Assembly: GCA_903921605.1 (NCBI GenBank)
Contig: CAIXQV010000721.1
Location: forward strand, 1-14,163
DNA: 14,163 nucleotides
Direction: 5' to 3'
Source of the DNA: an uncultured Planctomycetaceae bacterium
GTDB taxonomy: Bacteria > Planctomycetota > Planctomycetia > Planctomycetales > Planctomycetaceae
Notes under the pieces: generated by a model
What the model was told of the DNA's origin: nothing
The model's input: the letters and a program-made list of their open reading frames with translations, nothing else
Databases searched by the model: none
Shown here: in pieces, positions 7,437 through 14,163 of the stretch
Layout of the letters: each line of letters starts with the position of its first letter
How positions within the stretch are numbered: the first letter of the stretch is position 1
Made by a program: the position numbers and the translations under genes

Positions 7437-9839
7437 ATGAATCCCACTCTGGAATCTCAACTCAAACGGACGATTCGGCGAGGACGTGTCTTATCAGCGC
7501 CGGCTCAGTTGGCGGGCTACAACACCGACGGGCTGGGCTATAAAACCTTTCGACCTGATGCTGTGGTGATCCCGGCCGACGCGGAAGAAATGATCGCTCT
7601 GCTGCGCGAATCGCGGGAGCTGAATGTTCCTGTGACAATTCGAGGCGCAGGCACTTCTCTGTCGGGCGGTCCCGTGGCCGCGGAGGGCGGCATCGTGGTA
7701 CACACTTCGTCGCTGAAGAAGATTCGCACGATTTCTCGCGAAGGCTTCTGGTGCGAAGTCGAATGCAGCGTGACCCTGAGTCAGCTCGATGAAGCTCTGC
7801 GAGCACACAACTTGTTTTACCCACCGGATCCTTCCAGCGGCCCCGTTTGTACGCTCGGCGGCAACGTCGCCATGAATGCCGGCGGCGCGCATTGCTTTCG
7901 TTATGGCGTCACCAGCAACTATGTGCTCGGGCTGGAAGTCGTAATGCTTGACGGCAGCGTGCATCGGTTCGGCGGACCAGCCGGAGGTCGCGGCGACTGG
8001 CATGAAGATTGGAAGCGGCTGATGGTTGGCTCCGAAGGAACGCTCGGCGCGTTTACTCGGTTCTGGTTGCGAGTATTACCGCGCCCCGAGAAAGCCTGGA
8101 CTTTCCGAGCCACGTTCCCGGATCTGCATTCCGCTGAGAAGGCTGTTCATGGTCTTGTGGTCCATCCGTCGTTTCCTGTCGCGATCGAATTGATGGATCC
8201 GCGATTCGTGGCCATGGTTGAAAACAGCCCGATGGCTGTTGGACTGCCGACGGACGCGTTTTTGCTGGTTACGGAAATCGAAGGCCCGGCAGTGCTGGTC
8301 GACGCCCGAGTTCACTCCGTCGCGCAGTTGCTGAAAGATGCCGGCGCATTGGAGGTGAATTTTAGTGACGACGAAGAGCAGCGTAAGAAGCTCTGGAAAG
8401 CTCGCAAGGTCGCCGGCGGACTCATGGGACAGCTCAGCCCTGACATTATCGTGCAGGACGCGGTGATTCCCAAGAGTGCGTTGGCGGAGCTATTGCAATT
8501 GGTTTACGACGAAGCGGATGCCATCGGGATTCCTGCGATTAATGTGTTCCACGCGGGTGATGGCAATCTGCATCCGAATTTCCTCTTCGACTCTCGCAAG
8601 CCTGGAGAACTGGAACGAGTTGAAGCGATCAGTAAACGCCTGATGCGTCGAGTTGTCGAAGTGGGTGGCACGTTGTCGGGCGAACATGGAATCGGCAACG
8701 ATAAAGCTCGCTATATGCCGCTTGTGTTTGGGCCGGAGAGTCTTCGCCTGCAACTGGCCGTTCCCGCGACGTTTAATCCGCGGCACCAGTTGAATCCGCT
8801 GAAGGTGTTTGCCTATCGATCCTTCGTCGGAGCGAATGGGCAGAAGTCATCTTTGAAGCATGCTCATGGCGATGAACATTCAGAGAAAGACGAAGCGGGA
8901 GAAACTTTGGGGCCGCGATTGTTCACTCCGTTTCTGGACACGATCGATGGGGTGACGTGTGTCGCGGCTGATATCACGGCGGCGCAGCTTCATGAAATGA
9001 TCGGGCCGCATCGCTTGCGGTTTCCATTGCTGACGGATGCGAATCAGCCCTTGTGTGTGCAGGTGAAAGCCAGCGAATATGCTCCGGCGTCTTCACGATT
9101 TGGAGAACTCTGCGACAACATCATCGGAATGAACTGGCGTCTCGCGGATGGTCGAATCGTGCGGATTGGCGAACGAGTGGTCAAGTCGACGACGGGTTAC
9201 GACCTGCTGCGATTCCTGATGCATTCGGATGGTCGATTTGGTGAGCCTGTCGATTTTGTGTTGCGACTTCGACCACACTGCGGCATGGATGGGCTGATTG
9301 AGTTGAGCGGCCCACACGACGTTGTCACCAAGGCCATGCCAGATTTATTGCAATCCTGCTGGATGAATTGGTTTGATTCGGTGGATGTTCTGGCCGCACC
9401 GAAGTCTGAGATTCTGACGGTGCGAATTGCGATCAATACGCCATCTGATGAATGGCATGTGTTCGAGTCTATGTTGGCAGCTTTTGCGTCGGCTCAGAAG
9501 TTGACGCTCAAGACGATTTCTCAGGCCCCAGCGCCGATCGATGGTTGTCCTGATTTTGCCTTAAAGACGACACCTGACCGCGCGGTCGCGTTGGCGAGCG
9601 AGCTGGCCGCGACTTACGGCATCAAATGCCTGGCGTTGTGCTACAACGGCATTGTGCACGGCTATTTGAATGATGTTGCAAATGCGGCGACAGTGGTTCA
9701 AAAAATTGTTCAATCCCATGCCAGGCCTCTGCATGAATCCGGTGGCGACTTGCATTCTCGACATCTTCCGCGTCCGTCTGCTCATGGCGTGGAAGCACAT
9801 TGGCTTTCTGTTTTGACAACGGAGTTTTCAGAGAAGTGA
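7437..9839 (+). CDS. glcD: Glycolate dehydrogenase, GlcD-GlcE fusion subunit (FAD-linked oxidase)
   Basis: The 800-residue protein is about 300 longer than typical GlcD. Residues 1-460 form a complete FAD-linked oxidase: a PCMH-type FAD domain with RGAGTSLSGG (69-78), PPDPSS (129-134), GGNVAMNAGG (141-150) and GSEGTLG (198-204), then a C-terminal domain with FHAGDGNLHPN (371-381) and GEHGIG (415-420). A charged linker (about 462-498) leads to residues 500-796, which resemble GlcE: GERVVKSTTGYDLLRFLMHS (578-597) aligns with the conserved KNVAGYDL region, and the end has ESGGDLHSRHL. The GlcE part lacks its first pyrophosphate-binding loop. The enzyme should oxidise glycolate, or another D-2-hydroxyacid such as D-lactate, passing electrons to GlcF. 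ATG 7437 is preferred over TTG 7350 because homology begins just after it. No clear Shine-Dalgarno. Confidence 0.88.
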   Translation: MNPTLESQLKRTIRRGRVLSAPAQLAGYNTDGLGYKTFRPDAVVIPADAEEMIALLRESRELNVPVTIRGAGTSLSGGPVAAEGGIVVHTSSLKKIRTISREGFWCEVECSVTLSQLDEALRAHNLFYPPDPSSGPVCTLGGNVAMNAGGAHCFRYGVTSNYVLGLEVVMLDGSVHRFGGPAGGRGDWHEDWKRLMVGSEGTLGAFTRFWLRVLPRPEKAWTFRATFPDLHSAEKAVHGLVVHPSFPVAIELMDPRFVAMVENSPMAVGLPTDAFLLVTEIEGPAVLVDARVHSVAQLLKDAGALEVNFSDDEEQRKKLWKARKVAGGLMGQLSPDIIVQDAVIPKSALAELLQLVYDEADAIGIPAINVFHAGDGNLHPNFLFDSRKPGELERVEAISKRLMRRVVEVGGTLSGEHGIGNDKARYMPLVFGPESLRLQLAVPATFNPRHQLNPLKVFAYRSFVGANGQKSSLKHAHGDEHSEKDEAGETLGPRLFTPFLDTIDGVTCVAADITAAQLHEMIGPHRLRFPLLTDANQPLCVQVKASEYAPASSRFGELCDNIIGMNWRLADGRIVRIGERVVKSTTGYDLLRFLMHSDGRFGEPVDFVLRLRPHCGMDGLIELSGPHDVVTKAMPDLLQSCWMNWFDSVDVLAAPKSEILTVRIAINTPSDEWHVFESMLAAFASAQKLTLKTISQAPAPIDGCPDFALKTTPDRAVALASELAATYGIKCLALCYNGIVHGYLNDVANAATVVQKIVQSHARPLHESGGDLHSRHLPRPSAHGVEAHWLSVLTTEFSEK
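9821..9839 (+). promoter_or_regulatory. Shine-Dalgarno and GTGA stop/start overlap that set the glcF start
   Basis: GGAG at 9821-9824 lies 11 nt before the GTG at 9836. That GTG shares bases with the TGA stop of the upstream gene (9837-9839), giving a 4-nt GTGA overlap. This is a classic sign of translational coupling, and it argues against the TTG at 9800, which would lengthen the overlap to 40 nt without a better ribosome site. Confidence 0.7.
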
Positions 9840-11104
9840 GTACCTCGCCCCCAACTCCGAAAACAGCAGGCTGCTCAACGCCGCACGATAAAGCTCATCC
9901 CGCGCTCAGCGAAATGCTGACGAACTGCGTGCATTGCGGTTTTTGTCTGGCAGTGTGCCCGACGTACCAGATGACCGGCGACGAGAATAATTCTCCGCGT
10001 GGTCGGCTGCGATTGTGGCGTGAAGAAGCCGAAGGACGGCTCGCGCCGGATCCTTTCACGGCGCATTACACCACCGAATGTGTGGGCTGCCTTGCTTGTG
10101 AGCCAGCTTGTCCGGCCAATGTCCCTTATGGCGAAATTCTGGAGCAGGTTCGGCATCAACATGTGGAGACCGCAAGGACTCGTCCACCGTTGTCATTGCG
10201 GTTTGCCGCGGCGCTGAGTCAACGGCAGTGGCTGTTTAATCTGTTGATGTGGCCGGCGAGAGTCCTGCGGTCGCTGGGAATCCTGCCGCACAAATTTCTG
10301 TTTGCGGGCAGTCCTCCGCTGTTGGAATCTACCGCCGCGTATGCTCAACGCTTGATGGCAGAGCACCGTCCGACCGGGCCGCGAGTTGCGTTGCTGACTG
10401 GCTGCCTGATGGAATCGGTTTTTCGAGAAATTAATTTTGCCACCGTTCGAGTGCTCATCGAGAACAACGTGCAGGTGATTGTGCCGCCCGATCAGGGATG
10501 CTGCGGAGCGTTTCAGGAGCATCTGGGACTGGATGGCATCGATCAGCTTCGAGATCAGAATCGCACAGCATTTGGCAAAGCGAGTGTTGACGCGGTTGTC
10601 TGCAATTCGTCTGGTTGCGGCTTAGCTCTTTCGAAGACGTTGACTGATCAAGTGCCCGTTCGTGATGTTCTGGGATTTCTGGGTGAACTGAAGCTGGCTC
10701 AGAGAACTCCGTCTGAAAAAGATGCACGAGTTTATGTCGATCTTCCGTGTCATCTGATTCACGGCCAGAAGCAACAGGGAATCCCGGCGAACGTGCTGAA
10801 TGCGACTGGCTACCGCTGGGAACTGGCTCCTCAGGCTCGTGACTGTTGCGGTTCAGGAGGCATCTACAACATTCAGAAGCCGGAGAACTCACAGGAGATT
10901 CTCCGTGGTAAATCGGAATTCCTGAATAACGCCGCAGGTTCACCCGTGATTCTGGCTACGAGCAATCATGTGTGCATGATGCAATGGAACTCGGCGAGAT
11001 CAGCGGGCCTGGTGACTCGACCGTATCAGGTTAAGCATGTGATTCAGTTGCTGGATCCGGGTGAAGATAGACTGCGACGTGGCGGGAAGAGCGCAGTCAG
11101 TTAA
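9836..11104 (+). CDS. glcF: Glycolate dehydrogenase iron-sulfur subunit GlcF
   Basis: The 422-residue protein has the full GlcF layout. Two 4Fe-4S binding motifs are present: C31-x2-C34-x2-C37-x3-C41-P and C82-x2-C85-x2-C88-x3-C92-P. Two cysteine-rich CCG domains follow, with QGCCGAFQEH (220-229), DLPCHL (302-307) and DCCGSGG (336-342). Length is close to E. coli GlcF (about 407). It should carry electrons from the FAD subunit towards the quinone pool at the inner membrane; lactate-utilisation Fe-S proteins share the fold, so the exact substrate is inferred. It overlaps the GlcD-GlcE gene by 4 nt, so the two are surely co-transcribed, and together they supply all three classical subunits, GlcD, GlcE and GlcF. 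Confidence 0.93.
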   Translation: MSTSPPTPKTAGCSTPHDKAHPALSEMLTNCVHCGFCLAVCPTYQMTGDENNSPRGRLRLWREEAEGRLAPDPFTAHYTTECVGCLACEPACPANVPYGEILEQVRHQHVETARTRPPLSLRFAAALSQRQWLFNLLMWPARVLRSLGILPHKFLFAGSPPLLESTAAYAQRLMAEHRPTGPRVALLTGCLMESVFREINFATVRVLIENNVQVIVPPDQGCCGAFQEHLGLDGIDQLRDQNRTAFGKASVDAVVCNSSGCGLALSKTLTDQVPVRDVLGFLGELKLAQRTPSEKDARVYVDLPCHLIHGQKQQGIPANVLNATGYRWELAPQARDCCGSGGIYNIQKPENSQEILRGKSEFLNNAAGSPVILATSNHVCMMQWNSARSAGLVTRPYQVKHVIQLLDPGEDRLRRGGKSAVS

Positions 11105-11120
11105 GAAGTTTCTGTATGTG

Positions 11121-11188
11121 AGCGGTACGACGCTAGCCGCCGGTGTTTGTTTTTTGTGAAATTCACCGGTGGCTAGCGCCATTCCGCT
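11121..11188. repeat. Inverted repeat / long stem-loop (intergenic repeat family, copy 2)
   Basis: The inner stem is 11131-11145 with 11164-11178: 15 paired positions, 14 Watson-Crick and one G-T. The 18-nt spacer is T-rich. An outer stem, AGCGG (11121-11125) with CCGCT (11184-11188), flanks a 5x5 internal loop. It lies between the glcF stop and the DUF6807 gene, so it may stop or protect the glc transcript, but there is no T-run immediately after the stem. Core and spacing match the element at 7279-7347. Confidence 0.8.
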
Positions 11189-11218
11189 TACTTTTTCCAT
11201 CTGACAGGATCAATCCAC

Positions 11219-12166
11219 ATGCCGAATGCACCTTGGCTGACTGTTCTGATGGCATTCATGGTCAGTACTGCTCCGAGCTTGTTGTCGGGCCGGACGTTGG
11301 TCGCCAACGAGATTGAAGGTGGCTTCGAGATTCAGCAACAAGACTCCATGCTCGTTATTAATCATGGCTCACAGCCCGTCACAGAATTTGTCTTTAGAGA
11401 CGAAAAGATCCTGCGACCGTATTTCGCCAACTTTCGTCTTCCAAGCATTCATAAGGCGACTCGCAATCATCCGCCGAATCCGGCCGTTGATGCGGTCGAC
11501 CACGACACGATGCATCCCGGAATTTGGATGGGATTTGGCGATATCAATCAGGAAGACTTTTGGCGCAACAAAGGTCGGATCGAGCACGTTCGCTTTTCCA
11601 CAGAGCCGGTGGTCAGGAATGGTGTGTTGCATTTTGCTGAAGAGAGTCGATTGCTGAGGGCCAGCGGGAAGAAATTGGCCGAACTGCATTCCGACTATCA
11701 GCTGCGTCGACGCCGCGGGGGATTTCTGTTGACGTGGGATGCGGAACTTCGAGCCTCGGAAGAGGATCTTGTTTTCGGCGATCAGGAAGAAATGGGCCTC
11801 GGTGCTCGACTCTCGACATCACTGACAGAAAAATCCGGTGGTCAGGTCATCAGCAGCGACGGTCTTAAGAGCGCCGCTGAGACATGGGGCAAGCAGGCCG
11901 CGTGGTGTGATTACTCGGGAAAGATCGGTACGCAGGTGGTCGGCATCACAATTTTCCCATCGCCTCAGAATGCTTATCCTTGTTGGTGGCATAACCGTGA
12001 TTACGGAGTCTTCGTCGCTAATCCGTTTGGAAAGCGAGCGGGGCATGTGGACGGCAAGCTGACCGTAAAAAAGAGTGAGTCGCTGAAACTGAAGTTTCAT
12101 GTGGTGTTCCACGAAGGTCCGACAATGCCGGATCTCGCGGCCATTGCGAAGGAGATTGCGGAGTAA
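11219..12166 (+). CDS. Exported DUF6807 (PmoA-like) family protein
   Basis: The 315-residue protein starts with a hydrophobic signal peptide (about residues 5-23, cleavage probably near 29-31), so it is likely periplasmic. The rest fits the DUF6807/PmoA family: HDTMHPGIWMGFGDIN (95-110) followed by DFW (113-115), FGDQEEMGLGARL (186-198), a W-x2-QAAWCDYSG region (223-234), WWHNRDYGVFVANPFG (256-271) and a final KLKFHVVFHEG (291-300). The histidines are conserved in the family as I remember it. Function is unproven; relatives are common in planctomycetes and Bacteroidetes, often near sugar-catabolism genes, and the name PmoA does not imply methane oxidation. ATG 11219 has AGGA at 11206-11209, nine bases upstream. 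No sugar-active neighbours are visible here. Confidence 0.88.
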   Translation: MPNAPWLTVLMAFMVSTAPSLLSGRTLVANEIEGGFEIQQQDSMLVINHGSQPVTEFVFRDEKILRPYFANFRLPSIHKATRNHPPNPAVDAVDHDTMHPGIWMGFGDINQEDFWRNKGRIEHVRFSTEPVVRNGVLHFAEESRLLRASGKKLAELHSDYQLRRRRGGFLLTWDAELRASEEDLVFGDQEEMGLGARLSTSLTEKSGGQVISSDGLKSAAETWGKQAAWCDYSGKIGTQVVGITIFPSPQNAYPCWWHNRDYGVFVANPFGKRAGHVDGKLTVKKSESLKLKFHVVFHEGPTMPDLAAIAKEIAE

Positions 12167-12245
12167 TTTGCAGGTGAAAGTGACAATGCTGTTTTGTGAT
12201 TGAGCAAACATTGCGATTGGCTGTGGAGTAGGCACATCTTGATGG

Positions 12246-12310
12246 CCTCGGGCTTCAGCCCGATGGATCGGCCCTTTTCCCTTCGTAACCCGGATCGGGC
12301 TTGAGTTGTC
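12246..12310. repeat. Nested short hairpins in the gap before the DUF1501 gene
   Basis: The gap 12167-12372 contains CGGGCTTCAGCCCG at 12249-12262, a perfect 6-bp stem around TC. It overlaps CCGATGGATCGG, a 5-bp stem around GG. About 30 bp on is CCCGGATCGGGC with its own short stem, whose gatcgggct also partly complements the first element. The hairpins are mutually exclusive in part. They may be a degenerate repeat, a terminator remnant or a leader structure; nothing decides between these. Confidence 0.45.
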
Positions 12311-12372
12311 GGTCTGAGATGCTCAGAATGCCGGGGTGATGTTGCCGCGACCATACGTGGGGAGAACGCCGG

Positions 12373-13731
12373 ATGTTGTCGATTCAGGGGTCTGCACTGA
12401 AATTGTGTGACGGCGTTACTCGACGAACAGCTATCCAGGTCGGCGCGCTGGGCATGGGAGGACTCAGTCTTCCTCAACTGCTGCGGGCGGAATCGTCAGC
12501 CGGAAAACGTTCGAGTCATAAATCGGTCATCATGATTTTCCTGCCGGGCGGCCCGCCGCATCAGGACATGTTCGACCTCAAGCCGCTGGCTCCAGTCGAA
12601 TATCGCGGTGAGTTTTCCCCGATTCATTCCAACGTGGAAGGCATTGAAGTTTGTGAACATATGCCGTTGCTCTCTCAGCGAATGGATCAGCTTGCGGTGA
12701 TTCGAACGCTGGTCGGTTCTGAGGGTCAGCATTCCGCGTTTCAATGCATGCACGGGCATCCTCATTTGAATCAGCCAGTCGGCGGCTGGCCGTGTTTTGG
12801 ATCGGCCGTTTCAAAATTGCAGGGAACGGTGAACACCGAGGTCCCTGCGGCAATCGCATTGCAGCCAAAAATTGGCGGCGCTTTCTGGTCCGATCCGGGC
12901 CAGGGCGGGTTTGCCGGAATGCGACACGCTCCGTTCGCGGCCAATGCTCCGGGCAGCAACGAGATGGCGCTGACCAGCATGACGAAGGGCACATTGCAGA
13001 ATCGGCGAGCACTGCTCGGGCAGATGGATTCGCTCCGTCGCCAGTTGGACACAACGAATGTGATCGACGGAATGGATACGTTCTATCAGCAGGCTTTTGA
13101 AATCCTGACGTCCGGAAAACTGATCAACGCTCTCGATGTGGAACAGGAAGATCCCGTCGTTCGAGAGAAGTTTGGTCGAGGTTCAAAAGAGCCCGCAGGT
13201 TACGGAGATGCTGGCTGGATGCGTAACGAAGACTTACTCGTCGCACGTCGACTGGTCGAAGCGGGTGCAAGAGTTGTCACGTTGTCATTCGGACGATGGG
13301 ACTGGCATGGTCAGCCGCATGGCACCAACTTCGACAATGCTCGCGATCATCTTCCGGCATTTGATCAGGCGTTGTCCGCGTTACTGGATGATTTGAAGGA
13401 ACGCGGGTTGGATCGTGACACGTCGGTTGTGGTCTGGGGAGAATTCGGCCGAACTCCTCGCATCAACAACAAAGGCGGGCGAGATCATTGGCCTCAGGTT
13501 GGCTGTGCACTGCTGGCCGGTGGCGGAATGCGAACAGGGCAGATCATTGGAGAAACCAATGCTCTGGCGGAATATCCAACAAAGCGGCCGGTGCATTTTC
13601 AGGAGATCTTTGCGACGCTGTATAATCGCCTGGGGATTGATGTTGATCATTCAACGATCAACGATCTGACCGGGAGACCTCAGTATCTGGTCGATCACAC
13701 AAAGTATCAGCCGTTGCCTGAATTGATCTGA
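12373..13731 (+). CDS. DUF1501 family protein with Tat-type leader
   Basis: The 452-residue protein belongs to DUF1501, a family with an alkaline phosphatase/sulfatase-like fold that is greatly expanded in planctomycetes. The N-terminus CDGVTRRTAIQVGALGMGG (12-30) carries a twin-arginine motif (R17-R18) and a hydrophobic stretch ending near LPQLLRAE, so folded export by the Tat system is likely. Family motifs are MIFLPGGPPHQDMFD (54-68), HSAFQCMHGHPH in the first third, WGEFGRTPR (355-363) and GGRDHW (368-373), which probably supply metal ligands. The substrate is unknown. GGAGA at 12361-12365 is well placed seven bases before ATG 12373. Members commonly sit beside DUF1549/DUF1553 cytochrome-like or WD40 genes; here a WD40 gene follows 195 bp downstream. 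Confidence 0.93.
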   Translation: MLSIQGSALKLCDGVTRRTAIQVGALGMGGLSLPQLLRAESSAGKRSSHKSVIMIFLPGGPPHQDMFDLKPLAPVEYRGEFSPIHSNVEGIEVCEHMPLLSQRMDQLAVIRTLVGSEGQHSAFQCMHGHPHLNQPVGGWPCFGSAVSKLQGTVNTEVPAAIALQPKIGGAFWSDPGQGGFAGMRHAPFAANAPGSNEMALTSMTKGTLQNRRALLGQMDSLRRQLDTTNVIDGMDTFYQQAFEILTSGKLINALDVEQEDPVVREKFGRGSKEPAGYGDAGWMRNEDLLVARRLVEAGARVVTLSFGRWDWHGQPHGTNFDNARDHLPAFDQALSALLDDLKERGLDRDTSVVVWGEFGRTPRINNKGGRDHWPQVGCALLAGGGMRTGQIIGETNALAEYPTKRPVHFQEIFATLYNRLGIDVDHSTINDLTGRPQYLVDHTKYQPLPELI

Positions 13732-13801
13732 GGCTCGGTGTTTCATAGCGGGACAGCCCCATGTTGCCAACAACGTAGCCCCCTCATTGCGAACAGCGAA
13801 A

Positions 13802-13850
13802 CCCCCTCATCCGGCCTAACGGCCACCTTCTCCCCCGAGGGGGAGAAGGG
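13802..13850. repeat. C/T-rich to G/A-rich intergenic hairpin repeat
   Basis: An 11-bp perfect stem (13826-13836 with 13839-13849) closes on a 2-nt loop, preceded by a smaller GGCC-TAAC-GGCC hairpin (13813-13824) and the lead-in CCCCCTCATCC. A second partial copy of the lead-in, CCCCCTCAT, lies at 13779-13787. The pattern of CCCTCATCC, a short GC hairpin and a CTTCTCCC/GGGAGAAG stem is very like intergenic repeats I recall from proteobacterial genomes. It sits between DUF1501 and the WD40 gene and could serve as a transcription terminator or attenuator. Confidence 0.75.
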
Positions 13851-13926
13851 AGGAATTGATGCTGGAGAGATTCGTCGTAAACCTGAAATTTCAAACTTGG
13901 TTCTGTCCCGTTAGGACTGAAGACTC

Positions 13927-14163
13927 GTGAATTTAAAGCCAGCCCTGCAGCTTCGTCACGACAACGCTGCGTATTCTGTTGCGTTTTCGACAGACGGTGC
14001 ATTATTAGCGACGGGCAGCCTTGATAAGTCGATCCGCATCTGGGAACTCCCGTCGGGAGCCATGAAGTTTCAGATGAAAGGCCACGGCGAAGCGATTTGC
14101 ACCGTCGTATTTCAGAACGCTAATCAATCGCTGTTGTCGGCTGGACTTGATCGCACGCTGCGA
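13927..14163 (+). CDS. WD40 repeat protein, 3' end outside window
   Basis: From GTG 13927 the frame stays open to the window edge (79 codons). It opens straight into a WD40 blade: LRHDNAAYSVAFSTDG, then LLATGSLDKSIRIWEL, the classic GH-like start and D-x4-IRIW end. A second blade follows: KGHGEAICTVVFQ, then SLLSAGLDRTLR. An in-frame TGA at 13918 limits the start; AGGA at 13913-13916 lies 10 bases before the GTG. No signal peptide is present, so this portion looks cytoplasmic unless export relies on something else. WD40 blades act as protein-binding scaffolds. In planctomycetes they are often joined to kinases or cytochrome-like PSCyt/PSD domains; what follows here is unseen. Confidence 0.82.
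   Translation, partial: MNLKPALQLRHDNAAYSVAFSTDGALLATGSLDKSIRIWELPSGAMKFQMKGHGEAICTVVFQNANQSLLSAGLDRTLR

Noticed and set aside
9800..9835. TTG start for glcF overlapping the upstream gene by 40 nt
   Set aside because: The GTG at 9836 gives a standard 4-nt coupled overlap with GGAG placed upstream.
11219..12166. Methane monooxygenase subunit, suggested by the PmoA-like family name
   Set aside because: The protein has none of the membrane segments of the true monooxygenase subunit; it is a signal-bearing DUF6807 protein.

Overview
The window looks like a piece of a Planctomycetota chromosome, probably from the Planctomycetaceae/Pirellulaceae side. The evidence is the gene set: a DUF1501 protein with a Tat signal, a secreted DUF6807 (PmoA-like) protein, a WD40 gene, and a giant cadherin-repeat surface protein with a C-terminal membrane module of a kind I associate with planctomycetes. 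GC content is moderate and Shine-Dalgarno sites are often weak or absent. This taxonomic call is inference from gene content; there is no rRNA or other marker gene here.

Layout from left to right: (1) 1-4833 (+), the 3' part of a gene for a very large surface or adhesin-like protein. It has one CSPG/Cadherin_3-like repeat, one cadherin repeat, seven near-regular 105-106-residue cadherin repeats, three more cadherin repeats, a Big_9/VCBS-like domain, a Gly/Ser/Thr linker, and one membrane segment with a basic tail. (2) 5116-5937 (+), an ABC-2 family permease with no ATPase gene beside it. (3) 5966-7036 (-), agmatine deiminase, convergent with the permease. (4) 7437-9839 and 9836-11104 (+), a two-gene glycolate (or D-2-hydroxyacid) dehydrogenase operon: a GlcD protein carrying a GlcE-like C-terminal half, then the iron-sulfur subunit GlcF, with a 4-nt GTGA stop/start overlap. 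(5) 11219-12166 (+), an exported DUF6807 protein. (6) 12373-13731 (+), a DUF1501 protein with a Tat-type leader. (7) 13927-end (+), the start of a WD40 protein cut by the window edge.

The gaps hold structured repeats. Two are clearly related imperfect inverted repeats (7279-7347 and 11121-11188), which point to a dispersed intergenic repeat family. A third region (12246-12310) has short nested hairpins of another type. A fourth (13802-13850) carries a strong hairpin similar to C/T-rich and G/A-rich intergenic repeats I know from unrelated bacteria.

Functionally, the glc genes form one coherent enzyme, oxidising glycolate with electrons passing through the Fe-S subunit, presumably to the quinone pool. 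The other genes look like independent single-gene units rather than one pathway. I found no CRISPR array, tRNA, rRNA, transposase, phage gene or clear defence system. The most unusual items are the GlcD-GlcE fusion with a shortened GlcE half, the paired intergenic repeats, and the architecture and C-terminal module of the cadherin protein.
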